From positions 1 through 35,498 of the forward strand of contig JAJYYA010000040.1 in assembly GCA_021801345.1 (NCBI GenBank): a stretch of DNA of 35,498 nucleotides, read 5' to 3'. The translations under genes and the position numbers were made by a program. Numbering within the stretch: the first letter of the stretch is position 1; each line of letters begins with the position of its first letter. The notes under the pieces are model-generated. The model was not told where the DNA came from, made no database searches, and worked only from the letters and a program-made list of their open reading frames with translations. Source of the stretch: Nitrospirota bacterium (GTDB taxonomy: Bacteria > Nitrospirota > Leptospirillia > Leptospirillales > Leptospirillaceae). Below are positions 26,401 through 33,717 of this stretch, in pieces.

Positions 26401-26870
26401 CCCGGGTCGAATGGAAGACGGAGGCCCGGATCCCCGAAGATTATATCGAGCATCCCTCTGAGCGAATTGACTTTTACAGGCGTCTCGCTCATGCTCAGGG
26501 GATGGACGAAGTCGCCCGGATCGAAGACGAGATCACAGACCGCTTTGGCCCCCTGCCCCGGGAGGCCAGAAGCCTGTTTACGGGCGCCCGGATCCGGGTT
26601 CTCGCTACAAAGGCGGGCTTCTCCGAGGTTGTCGTCAAAGAGCGCGACATCGTGATGAAGCACCGCTCGGAAAGGCTTCCCCGGGAGACCGTCGGACCTG
26701 CCCTCGATATCTTCGGAGACCGCCTCTCCTTTCTCTCCGACGGCTCCTGGAAGGTTCTCGGAACCCTTCCGCTCGCTCTCCTCGAAGACCTGAAAAGACT
26801 TCTTCCGCTTTTGACGGAAGGGGCGAACCCTCTGGGAACCGGCTCCCCGGACCGTCCTCTTACCGCATGA
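23409..26870 (+). CDS. mfd: Transcription-repair coupling factor Mfd
   Basis: The 1153-aa protein removes RNA polymerase stalled at DNA lesions and recruits UvrA. Order: UvrB-like N-terminal part (residues 1-350, with VLLLPEEEVLPYERESP and AVLRKTLSPA), the CarD-like RNA-polymerase-binding domain (about 475-560: FTEGDYVVHLHQGIGRYRGL), then the RecG-like translocase with Walker A GDVGFGKT (about 627), VVDEEQRFG (about 725), SATPIPRTLQMAMSG, ESGLDIPWANTILINRADMF and the QLRGRVGRGGQQAY motif, and the C-terminal TRCF domain (from about 990). Length is as in E. coli. The GTG at 23409-23411 was chosen because it starts right after the hldE stop; the upstream in-frame region lies within hldE. ATG at residue 23 is an alternative. 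All motor motifs look intact. Confidence 0.96.
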   Translation: MTPTPLTRTLEALSLTIPPAGAPMLSQEIQGLSREAFALLPSLLRKAQRSEILWVLTSTPDRALRLVEEIRSGAVLFDLELDVLLLPEEEVLPYERESPADFIRAERIHALDRLASASPPDVVVSPVAAVLRKTLSPALVASVRRSLRTGMEEDPQSVVETLLSQGYVRVPQVTAPGEFSVRGALIDLYSTDRRRPVRLEWDDLEIRSIRAFDPNTQRSVGNVDSVDLLPSHEWILPETPPADSARRLWLDRHASNPFPPGVERFLPSFFEGAVAPILSRPEILPLVDDWDALLARTSDWIGRVEEGWNSLPEEERLLLPAPSEAFLMPRSRSDWERLRPCLSLGKESVPSSGVLLRSVPDDRIDRSSSFIAEIERLPPDTRTVIFCRTRGQLCRIGDMLEAAQVPHITSFDLLDPRQGRLPVTLLSGDIEEAFEAPLDSLLVLSDTWLFKKPVSRPPFRSFSTSTQVYRRDRPTFTEGDYVVHLHQGIGRYRGLHEVAVGATRGEFAVIEYQGGDRFYLAVEQMDQLLPYQGPEGATPRLDRLGGKSWSQTKSRVKKQIEKISAELVMLYARRKTAEGFSFSPESILTREFDQSFPYDLTPDQEEAIRAVFSDMESETPMDRLILGDVGFGKTEVAMRAAVRAIADGKQVAVLVPTTLLALQHHETFKNRFAGFPVKVESLSRMVSPAEQKKVRERLRRGETDIVVGTTALLSSAVEFRDLGLLVVDEEQRFGVRQKETLTARFPHVDRLTLSATPIPRTLQMAMSGLKGISFIMTPPQGRKSIKTVIVRFDRERIREAIDRELAREGQIFFIHNRVSSIARWARYLAALFPTAGVAYAHGQMGEEEIEEVMGRFLRRECRILVSTTIVESGLDIPWANTILINRADMFGIAELYQLRGRVGRGGQQAYAYFITPAEESLGEVARKRLQTLATHSGLGAGYQIAMRDLEIRGAGSLLGHQQTGQVAMVGLDLYLEMVEEAIGAIASEATRPPETEPARVEWKTEARIPEDYIEHPSERIDFYRRLAHAQGMDEVARIEDEITDRFGPLPREARSLFTGARIRVLATKAGFSEVVVKERDIVMKHRSERLPRETVGPALDIFGDRLSFLSDGSWKVLGTLPLALLEDLKRLLPLLTEGANPLGTGSPDRPLTA

Positions 26871-26925
26871 GGCGACAAACCACGCACAGGAAAAACCCGA
26901 CATCCATCCCTATAAGGAGGCTCCA

Positions 26926-27813
26926 TTGAATTTCTCCAGTTCCCCTGTCCGATCCCCTCTGTCATCCTCCTCCCGTCCCCTTGGAGGCAAGGCCGTGGCC
27001 GTTTTGGTTGCCGCGACATTCGCCCTCACGGCCGGCTGCCACCAGACGCTTCCGAGCAATGTCGTGGCAAAGGTGGGACCCCGGGAGATCAGCAAGGAGA
27101 GCCTCCAGAAGGCCATAACGGAGATGCACCTTCCTTCTTCCGCCCCGGCGTCTGTTCCGAGCGACGTGCTCAACCGTATAATCGACAGCACCCTCATATC
27201 CCAGGAGGCAGAGAGGGAAGGTCTCGCCAGCGAGCCTGCCCTCCGGAAAAAAATCGAGGACGACCGGGACCGGATTCTTCGGCGGGCCCTTATCAAGAAG
27301 GAGGTCGACGACAAGGTCAAGGTGACCGATGCCGACATCAAGGACTACTTCGACAAGCATCGTCAGGAAATCAAGCAGCCAGGATACGTCAAGGTCCGCC
27401 AGCTTATCCTCCCCGACCAGAAGACGGCCAACCGGATTCTTTCCTCCCTTCACAGGAAAAAGGGATTCTCCCGGGCCATCGCCAAGTTCAAGGGCGGACC
27501 CGTCGGCAAGATCTTCGAGGGAACGGTCCCCCCTCAGTTTACGAAGTTCTTTTTCGGCGTTCCCGCCGGGACGGTGACCGGCCCCATCTCCCTCAAGGAC
27601 GGCATCCACTACTTCAAGGTCGACACCTCCGAGCCGGGCAAGCTCCTCTCCTTCGACGAGGCCAAGGCCGGGATTTCGCAGTTTTTGACCTCGCGGAAGA
27701 AACAGGATCTCTACCAGAAGTTTCTTAACTCCCTCCGGGCAAAGACGAAGATCTCGATCAACCAGAAGAGCCTCGCCGAGCTGATGGGAGCCGCACCCCC
27801 CGCGAAAAAATGA
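26926..27813 (+). CDS. SurA_N/PpiC-type lipoprotein (periplasmic foldase 1)
   Basis: The 295-aa protein has a long signal peptide with a lipobox LTAGC (Cys38), so it is predicted to be membrane-anchored in the periplasm. The mature part begins VVAKVGPREISKESLQKAIT, a SurA N-like helical domain (to about residue 150), followed by a parvulin-like region (VKVRQLILPDQKTANRILSS, VPAGTVTGPISLKDGIHYFK) that is shorter and less conserved than an active PPIase. Relatives (PrsA, SurA, PpiD) help secreted and outer-membrane proteins fold. Start is TTG at 26926 with a perfect AAGGAGG five bases upstream. The end overlaps the next gene as ATGA. Catalytic parvulin activity is doubtful. Confidence 0.82.
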   Translation: MNFSSSPVRSPLSSSSRPLGGKAVAVLVAATFALTAGCHQTLPSNVVAKVGPREISKESLQKAITEMHLPSSAPASVPSDVLNRIIDSTLISQEAEREGLASEPALRKKIEDDRDRILRRALIKKEVDDKVKVTDADIKDYFDKHRQEIKQPGYVKVRQLILPDQKTANRILSSLHRKKGFSRAIAKFKGGPVGKIFEGTVPPQFTKFFFGVPAGTVTGPISLKDGIHYFKVDTSEPGKLLSFDEAKAGISQFLTSRKKQDLYQKFLNSLRAKTKISINQKSLAELMGAAPPAKK

Positions 27814-28733
27814 GAAAAAAGAGACTCCTGCCCCTTCTTCTCCTCCTTTTTCTCGCCTCCTGCCACCCGGGGAATTCGCCTGAGGGGGCGGTCGCCACAC
27901 TGGCAGGGAAACCCGTCACCGTCTCCGACCTCCGGGAGACGGCCCGGTTCATGGGAATGGGGAAGATCGCCTCCCGACCTTTCGACGAGTGGTCTCCTTC
28001 TCTCGAAAAGACGGTCTTTACAGAGACTCTCTACGACCGGCTCCTTTTGGAGACGGCCCAAAAACAGGGACTCTCTGTCACCGACGAAGAGATCCGGACC
28101 GAAGCGGACCGTATCGCCTCCCTCTCTTCGCCGGACGCCGGGGCAGCGGTCCGACCTTCCGACGACCTCGTAAGACGCGAGCTCCTTCTCGCAAAGGCCG
28201 TCGCCTTTCTTGCCCCCCTTCCCGAGGTCTCTTCCAAGGACATTCGCGCGGCGTACACCCGGGACAAGGACCACTACGCCTTCCCCGAGAGGGCGGTCGT
28301 CCGGGACATCGTCGTGCGCTCCGAGGACGAAGGGAAGGCCATCCTCTCCGCCCTGGCCTCGGGAAGCTCCTTCTCCGCCCTGGCCAAGGCCAAGTCCCTC
28401 TCCCCCGAAAGCGCGAACGGGGGTCTTCTCGCCCCCTTTGCACTCGGAGAGATGCCGGCCTTTTTCTCCTCGGCCTTCACGATGAAACCGGGAAGCGTGA
28501 GCCCCCTCCTTTCTTCGCCCTACGGGTACCACATCCTGAAGCTTTTGAAGATTCTGCCGGCAGGCATCCGCCCCTTCAAAAAGGTGAAGGGCAGGATCGA
28601 GCGCCACCTTCAGGAACAAGCCCGAAAAGACTTTCTGGCTCACTGGTTTTCCGACACGCTCAATTCGGAACATCTCGAGATTGCCCCAAAGTATGCCCCG
28701 ACTCTTTCGATCGGGCCTCCGACAACACGGTAG
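27810..28733 (+). CDS. PpiC/parvulin-type lipoprotein (periplasmic foldase 2)
   Basis: The 307-aa protein starts MRKKRLLPLLLLLFLASC, a lipoprotein signal with Cys18. It has a SurA_N-like helical part (VTVSDLRETARFMG, then YDRLLLETAQKQGLSVTDEE) and a better preserved parvulin domain (residues about 165-260: VVRDIVVRSEDEGKAILSAL, FSALAKAKSLSPESANGG, PGSVSPLLSSPYGYHILKLL). The ATG overlaps the previous stop as ATGA, so the two foldases are translated together. It is probably a periplasmic peptidyl-prolyl isomerase or chaperone for envelope proteins, inferred from family and lipid anchor. Confidence 0.84.
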   Translation: MRKKRLLPLLLLLFLASCHPGNSPEGAVATLAGKPVTVSDLRETARFMGMGKIASRPFDEWSPSLEKTVFTETLYDRLLLETAQKQGLSVTDEEIRTEADRIASLSSPDAGAAVRPSDDLVRRELLLAKAVAFLAPLPEVSSKDIRAAYTRDKDHYAFPERAVVRDIVVRSEDEGKAILSALASGSSFSALAKAKSLSPESANGGLLAPFALGEMPAFFSSAFTMKPGSVSPLLSSPYGYHILKLLKILPAGIRPFKKVKGRIERHLQEQARKDFLAHWFSDTLNSEHLEIAPKYAPTLSIGPPTTR

Positions 28734-28777
28734 AGCGACATCTTCGCCCCCGTTTCCCGATGCCGGAGAAGCTGGTG

Positions 28778-28783
28778 TATAAT
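28778..28783 (+). promoter_or_regulatory. Consensus -10 box before surA
   Basis: A perfect TATAAT lies 49 bases upstream of the surA GTG start. No good -35 match is present at 16-18 bases, so only the -10 element is claimed. It supports GTG 28832 over the in-frame ATG at 28760, which would lie upstream of the transcript start. Confidence 0.45.
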
Positions 28784-28831
28784 CCTTGCAACGGCATTTT
28801 TCAACACATTCAACCTTTGACAGAGGCTCCC

Positions 28832-29950
28832 GTGACCTATCGCACCTTCATTTCCCCCCCGTCCTCCTCCCGCCTTCCCCGAAAAGGGACCAAGCGTGCG
28901 TCAGGCTTGCGGCCCGAGAGATTTTCTTTCCGAACGCTCCTGGGGATCGTGGCATCGGTGGCGCTTTTCATGCCTCAGGCGGCCCGGGCAGACGACGGGG
29001 TGCTCCTCGACAGCGTCATGGCGGTGGTGAACCACCATTCGATTACGAAAAGCGAGGTCGACAGGGAGCTCAAGCCGACCTTTGAGAAAATCCATGCCAC
29101 CTACCAGGGCCAGGCCTACCTCCAGCTGGTCGCCTCCCTCGAGTACAACGTCATGATGAAGAAGATCAACGAACGACTCGAGCTCGAAGAGGCCGACAGG
29201 CTTGGGCTTTCCGTCACAGACGACGAAGTGGACCATGCCATCGACGACATCATGCAGAAAAATAACATTCAGGCGCGGTGGCAGCTCAAGAACGCCCTGG
29301 CCTCCCAAGGGCTGACCTTCCGCCAGTACCGAAAAAAGCTGAAAAAACAGCTGACGGTGATGAAGCTCGTCAATCAGGAGGTCCGCTCCACCGTCGTGAT
29401 CAGCCCCGACGAGGTCCGCGACTACTTCCTCAAGCACCGGGACGACTACCGCCTTCCCGGCCACGTCTCCCTTGCCGACATCTTTCTCTCCCTTCCCGAG
29501 GGGGCGACCCCTGCCCAGATTGCCGAGGCCCGGAAAAAAGGGGAGCACGTCCTCCGGCAGATCGGTCGGGGCGACGACTTCGAGATGTTGGCAGGCTCGG
29601 AGTCTCAGGGCCCAAACGCCGAATCGGGAGGCCATCTTGGCAACCTGACGAAGGATCAGCTTCTCCCCGAGCTGATCGGACCGGCCTTTTCCGTTCCGGT
29701 GGGGAAGACGAGCGGCCTCATTCAGACGCGACGAGGGTTCTACATCATCAAGGTCTTGGCTCGCGAGGCACAGCCCTATCAGAAGTTCGACGACATCAAG
29801 CAATCCATCCTGAACACCCTGACAAAAAAAACGACGGAGAAGCGGATCCGCCTCTGGCTTGAAAAGCTCCGGGCCCACTCCTACGTCGCCATATACGCCC
29901 GCCGTGAGAACGGAACGGGAAGCGGAACCGGAGAGATCATCCCGCAGTAG
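28832..29950 (+). CDS. surA: SurA-like periplasmic peptidyl-prolyl isomerase/chaperone
   Basis: The 372-aa protein has a cleavable signal (hydrophobic TLLGIVASVALFMPQ, ARA before D54) and the SurA N-terminal chaperone domain (VLLDSVMAVVNHHSITKSEV, LELEEADRLGLSVTDDEVDH). A parvulin domain follows (residues about 220-320: VSLADIFLSLPEGATPAQIA, GDDFEMLAGSESQGPNAESG, VGKTSGLIQTRRGFYIIKVL). E. coli SurA has two parvulin domains; only one is evident here. It helps outer-membrane proteins reach the Bam complex. GTG at 28832-28834 has GAGG nearby and a TATAAT upstream. It is the third consecutive foldase gene, and its 3' end overlaps engB on the other strand by 14 bases. Confidence 0.88.
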   Translation: MTYRTFISPPSSSRLPRKGTKRASGLRPERFSFRTLLGIVASVALFMPQAARADDGVLLDSVMAVVNHHSITKSEVDRELKPTFEKIHATYQGQAYLQLVASLEYNVMMKKINERLELEEADRLGLSVTDDEVDHAIDDIMQKNNIQARWQLKNALASQGLTFRQYRKKLKKQLTVMKLVNQEVRSTVVISPDEVRDYFLKHRDDYRLPGHVSLADIFLSLPEGATPAQIAEARKKGEHVLRQIGRGDDFEMLAGSESQGPNAESGGHLGNLTKDQLLPELIGPAFSVPVGKTSGLIQTRRGFYIIKVLAREAQPYQKFDDIKQSILNTLTKKTTEKRIRLWLEKLRAHSYVAIYARRENGTGSGTGEIIPQ

Positions 29951-30599
29951 GACCGTCCCCTTCGGGCCCGGATCCGCCCCGAAGGATCTCCCAGACGTGA
30001 CGGGAGAGCTCCGGAAGCCCCTCTCCCGTCCGGGCGCTCACAGGAAGCGGCCCGAAGAGTCCCTCGTCTTCCTCCTCTTCGATCCATCGGCTCCAGCCGA
30101 GGACGGGAAGGTGCCGACCATTGCGGGAAAGGGTGTCGGTCTTCGTGACGACGATCGTGACGGGAATATTCATCAGGCGAAACCACCGGGCCGCCTCCTG
30201 GTCCACCGGGAGGAGCTCCCGGCGGGCGTCGACTAGCATGAGGACGCTTCGGATGTCCGGGCGGGCGAGGACAATCGCCGTAGAGGCGTCCTGGGAGCTC
30301 GCTTTCGTGGCGTGACCCCGGTTCATGTATCCATATCCGGGAAAGTCGAGAAAGTAGCCTCCGGTTTTGATCCGGTAGAGATTGGGAAGGGTGGTGGCCC
30401 CGGGCCTCTTGCCGGTCCGGGCCAACCCCTGGCTTCCCGCCAGCCGGTTGATGAGAGAGGACTTCCCCACATTCGAGCGACCCGCAAGCCCGACGATCCC
30501 TCCTTCACCGGGAGGGGGCATCTGATGCGGGTCGGCGACTGAAAGGACAAAATTGGCGCGCAGGTCGAAGGACTCTCCCCTGGTTGCAATGGGTTTCAT
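29937..30599 (-). CDS. engB: Ribosome-biogenesis GTPase EngB (YihA/YsxC)
   Basis: The 220-aa TrmE-Era-type GTPase is needed in many bacteria for large-subunit assembly. The motifs are intact: G1 GRSNVGKSS (residues 40-48) preceded by the family hallmark FVLSVADPHQMPPPG, G2 region GATTLPNLYRIK, G3 DFPGYGYMNR, G4 VVTKTDTLSR, and SARTGEGLPEL (G5). The ATG at 30597-30599 has GGAGG upstream. Its first 47 bases overlap the start of anmK on the plus strand, and its last 14 bases overlap surA. The C-terminus is extended by an acidic-glycine tail (GSGPEGDGPTAG). Confidence 0.94.
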   Translation of the reverse strand: MKPIATRGESFDLRANFVLSVADPHQMPPPGEGGIVGLAGRSNVGKSSLINRLAGSQGLARTGKRPGATTLPNLYRIKTGGYFLDFPGYGYMNRGHATKASSQDASTAIVLARPDIRSVLMLVDARRELLPVDQEAARWFRLMNIPVTIVVTKTDTLSRNGRHLPVLGWSRWIEEEEDEGLFGPLPVSARTGEGLPELSRHVWEILRGGSGPEGDGPTAG

Positions 30600-31866
30600 G
30601 TGCGGGACCTCCCTCGATGGTGTGGACGGATCGCTCGTCGTCGTTGAGAACGGGACTGTCCGTCTTGCCGCCTTCCGTGAATCTCCCTTCCCGGAGGCAC
30701 TCCGGAAGGACCTCAAAAGATGGATCTCCGGGGAGCTCTCCACAGGATCGCCCTCGCGTCACATCCCCGACATTGCCGACCTTCTGGCCGGCTTCGAAGA
30801 GGAGCTGGGCCAGAGGCTTCTGGCAGAGGCCGGGATCAAGTGTCGGGACCTCGACTGTGCCGGAACCCACGGCATCACAGTCCGCCACCATCCCTTTCCC
30901 CACCGATTGGACTTCTTCGCCTCTTCCCCCGACATCCGGGGGGTCTCCTACCAGGCGGCCAATCCCTTTGCCCTCGCCCGCGCCTTCCGGACCCCTGTCG
31001 TCAGCCAGTTCCGAGGGGCCGACGTGGCCTTGGGAGGCCACGGGGCCCCTCTCGCTCCGATCCTCCATCGGGCTCTTTTTACCGGAGAGATCCCCCGCGC
31101 CTTCTTGAATCTCGGAGGGATCGCCAACCTCACCGGCCTTCCCCCCGAAGGCTCAGGCCGTGCGGTCACGGCCTTCGACACCGGACCCGGAAACATGCTC
31201 CTCGACCTTGCCATCTCGCAATCGACCCAGGGAAAAGAGCCTTTCGACAAGGACGGGGCCCATGCCCGCCGGGGAAGGCCGGACCCCGCACTTCTCGACT
31301 GGCTTCTCGCAGACCCCTTCTTCTCGCTTGCCCCCCCGAAGTCCACCGGCCGGGAGGAGTGGGGAGAGGAGAGGCTCCGGAAGATCCTCGCCTTCCGGGA
31401 GGACCTTCACAAAACCTCCGGAGCCGCGTTCTCTTCGCGCCCTTCCCCCCCGGAAAGGGTCGACGATCTCTTGGCGACCCTCTCGGAGCTTACGGCCGAA
31501 GGGGTCTTTCGGGGGCTCAAGTGGCTTCCTGTCCCCCCCCGGGAGATTATCGCCGGGGGAGGCGGGGTCAAGAACCGCGACCTCGTCGAAAGGATCGCCC
31601 GCAGGACCGGACTTCCCGTTGTCGCCTCCGATGAGAGGGGCTTCCCCTCCCAGGCGATCGAATCGATCGCCTTTGCCTATCTGGCACTTCTCTCCCTCTC
31701 CGGTCGCCCCGGCAACATTCCCGAGGTCACCGGAGCCTCCGGACCGGCCGTTTTGGGACAGATCACCCCTCCTCCGAAGGGGTTGGATCCTCTCCGCCTT
31801 CAAGATATCGCTGCCCGCGCCGATATCCATCTTCCGTCCCCAGATCGACCCAGAAGGCGTCGGTAA
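30553..31866 (+). CDS. anmK: Anhydro-N-acetylmuramic acid kinase
   Basis: The 437-aa cytosolic enzyme opens the 1,6-anhydro ring of anhydroMurNAc recovered from cell-wall turnover and makes MurNAc 6-phosphate. Motifs: PLVAMGFMCGTSLDGVDG (ATP/sugar site; usually MSGTSLDG), AGTHGITVRHHP, GVSYQAANPFALARAFRTPV, SQFRGADVALGGHGAPL, FLNLGGIANLTGL, FDTGPGNMLLD and the late IIAGGGGVKNRDL. Start is TTG 30553 with AAGGA six bases upstream; a later ATG (30589) would cut into the first strand of the fold. About 30 residues after the family's conserved end (VLGQITPP) are encoded antisense to murU, a 104-base overlap. Confidence 0.93.
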   Translation: MARRSKDSPLVAMGFMCGTSLDGVDGSLVVVENGTVRLAAFRESPFPEALRKDLKRWISGELSTGSPSRHIPDIADLLAGFEEELGQRLLAEAGIKCRDLDCAGTHGITVRHHPFPHRLDFFASSPDIRGVSYQAANPFALARAFRTPVVSQFRGADVALGGHGAPLAPILHRALFTGEIPRAFLNLGGIANLTGLPPEGSGRAVTAFDTGPGNMLLDLAISQSTQGKEPFDKDGAHARRGRPDPALLDWLLADPFFSLAPPKSTGREEWGEERLRKILAFREDLHKTSGAAFSSRPSPPERVDDLLATLSELTAEGVFRGLKWLPVPPREIIAGGGGVKNRDLVERIARRTGLPVVASDERGFPSQAIESIAFAYLALLSLSGRPGNIPEVTGASGPAVLGQITPPPKGLDPLRLQDIAARADIHLPSPDRPRRRR

Positions 31867-32524
31867 AGCTCGCTCGCACCCTTCCTCCCTCCGCAATCCT
31901 GGCCCGATAGATGTCGATGACCGACGGGGCTCTTGCCGGATCGACCCCCCGGAAGATCTCCGGACGGACGATCTGAACTCCGATGAACACACCCGGCCGG
32001 ACACCGTGAGGGATCTCCGGGGGAGAGCTCCCGGCCCCCCCCCGGGGGGGGGCGAGCCAGAGCCCTCCCGAGGGAGCGCGACCGATCCGTCCTTGCTCGC
32101 TCTTTGGACCTTGGGGAGAGAGGATGAGATGCGCCTCCGACTTCTCTCTTTCGGCTCGACGCCACAGTGGGCGCAATGAGACCGCGGTCAGGATGTCGGC
32201 GTTGACGACCATGAGCCAGTCGAAACCCGAGAAAAGCTCAAGGGCATGGGCGATTCCCCCCCCCGTCCCGAGAAGCGTCTCCTCCTCGGAGATCAGGAGC
32301 TCGACTCCGGGAGGGGCCAGCCCCGGAAGAGCCTCCCGCATCATCTCTCGCCGGTGGTGAACGTTGACGACGATGCGGGAGACCCCAGCCGATGCCAGAA
32401 GATCTATCGACCAGGCAATTGCCGGACGCCCTCCGACCGGCACAAGGGGCTTCGGAAGGTCCGGGAATAGGGGCCGGATCCTGGTTCCGAGTCCCGCCGC
32501 CAGCACAAAACCGCAGATCTTCAT
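31763..32524 (-). CDS. murU: MurNAc 1-phosphate uridylyltransferase MurU-like nucleotidyltransferase
   Basis: The 253-aa protein is a sugar-nucleotidyltransferase: LAAGLGTRIRPLFPDLPKPL with the G-x-G-x-R-x-x-P loop and PKPLVPVGGRP, VNVHHRRE, LISEEETLLGTGGGIAHALE, and WLMVVNADI, ending in DAFWVDLGTEDGY. Pairing with an AmgK-like kinase, by ATGA overlap at 32521-32524, indicates the cell-wall recycling role: MurNAc 1-phosphate + UTP to UDP-MurNAc, bypassing de novo MurA/B. Without that context it could be another NDP-sugar transferase. The stop lies inside anmK on the opposite strand (104 bases). Confidence 0.88.
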   Translation of the reverse strand: MKICGFVLAAGLGTRIRPLFPDLPKPLVPVGGRPAIAWSIDLLASAGVSRIVVNVHHRREMMREALPGLAPPGVELLISEEETLLGTGGGIAHALELFSGFDWLMVVNADILTAVSLRPLWRRAEREKSEAHLILSPQGPKSEQGRIGRAPSGGLWLAPPRGGAGSSPPEIPHGVRPGVFIGVQIVRPEIFRGVDPARAPSVIDIYRARIAEGGRVRASFTDAFWVDLGTEDGYRRGQRYLEGGEDPTPSEEG

Positions 32525-33588
32525 CCCCGGGGACGCCGGTCCGGAAAACGGAGGTAACCGGAAAAGGTCCGGTACAGAGGGAGCAGAGAGGGCACCCGCC
32601 TTACGAGTCGAATCATGTTGGCGTGCGTTCCGGCCACCGAGCCAAGATAAGCGGGATTTTTCTTGACGTCTGCAATGTAAAAGAATCGTCCGCATGCCTT
32701 GAGGTTGCGCTGGAAGGCATGGCGGCAGAGCCTCTCCATCGCCTCCTCAAAGCCTGTCTCCGGGAGGATCCGCGCCTTTTTCCCGAGTTCGAGATAGCGG
32801 GCCAGCGCCTCCTCGATCTTGTCGAGGGGGACGGTCCGGTAGGCGTCGAAGAGCAGGGAGGCCAGGTCATAGAAGGGAGAGCCCACCAGAAGATCCTGGA
32901 AGTCGATGAGAGCGAGGGATCCGTCCTGCCGAACCATGATGTTCCGGGAGTGATAGTCCCGGTGGACGAGAACCTGGACCTTCTCTCCGGCAAGGGCGGC
33001 GGCCTCGCGATCGAAGACCTCGCGAATTTCTGAGAGGGCCGTCTCGGGAGCCTCCGTCAGTCCGTACTCCACAAAATGTTCGAACTCCCAACGGACAAGC
33101 TCCCGGGAGTAGGGACGGGCGCAGACCCAGGAGAGATCGCCTTCGGGCCTTTCGGACTGAAGGGCCACGAGAAGGGCCAGGGATTTTTCCGTCAGCGACT
33201 GTGCCTCCCCCGGACAGGATGTCATCCGGGAAAGAATGGTCTCGTCGCCCAAGTCCTCCTGAAGGGTTTTCGATCCGTCCGGTCGACGATGGTAGATTGC
33301 CGGGACGGGAAGCCCCCGCCGTCCGAAGGCCTCCGCCACCAACAAGAAGGGATCTCCCGGAGGTTCCGGAGAGGTTTTGGAGACCGCCTCCTCCGACTTT
33401 TTGAAGCCGAGCGTCCCTTCCCGCTCCATGAGGATCGCCGAGTGGGGAATTTTTGTCCCCCTTAAAAAGACCCGAAAGTACCTGCGGTTGGAGGCATCTC
33501 CCGTCAGAGGGGTCCGCCCCGAGATCTCCCGTCCCTCTCTCTTGCTCCACTCCTCCACGAAAATCCGCCAGTCCTCTTCTTCCGCCAT
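32521..33588 (-). CDS. amgK: AmgK-like N-acetylmuramate kinase (aminoglycoside phosphotransferase family)
   Basis: The 355-aa protein has the aminoglycoside-phosphotransferase kinase fold: LTGDASNRRYFRVFL, the catalytic loop VLVHRDYHSRNIMV, and the metal motif LALIDFQDLLVGSPFYDLAS. In Pseudomonas the same family member AmgK phosphorylates MurNAc or GlcNAc at C1, and MurU then adds UMP. The gene order amgK-murU with ATGA overlap is the same here, which is the main support for the role. The ATG at 33586-33588 has AGGA seven bases upstream. The first codons face the YeiH gene across 129 bases that hold no other gene. Confidence 0.87.
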   Translation of the reverse strand: MAEEEDWRIFVEEWSKREGREISGRTPLTGDASNRRYFRVFLRGTKIPHSAILMEREGTLGFKKSEEAVSKTSPEPPGDPFLLVAEAFGRRGLPVPAIYHRRPDGSKTLQEDLGDETILSRMTSCPGEAQSLTEKSLALLVALQSERPEGDLSWVCARPYSRELVRWEFEHFVEYGLTEAPETALSEIREVFDREAAALAGEKVQVLVHRDYHSRNIMVRQDGSLALIDFQDLLVGSPFYDLASLLFDAYRTVPLDKIEEALARYLELGKKARILPETGFEEAMERLCRHAFQRNLKACGRFFYIADVKKNPAYLGSVAGTHANMIRLVRRVPSLLPLYRTFSGYLRFPDRRPRG

Positions 33589-33717
33589 TCGCAATCCTTT
33601 GTTTTCCGATTAAAAAAGACTATGGCACAACCCCGCGCCTTCCCGATAGAATCGAACAAGGCTATGGTACATGGACTTGCGACAGGATGCCAACGGTTTC
33701 TCCAAAGAGGCCCCTCG

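Noticed and set aside
24741-26903. 720-codon minus-strand frame opposite mfd
   Set aside because: Shadow frame; the mfd motor motifs are intact on the other strand.
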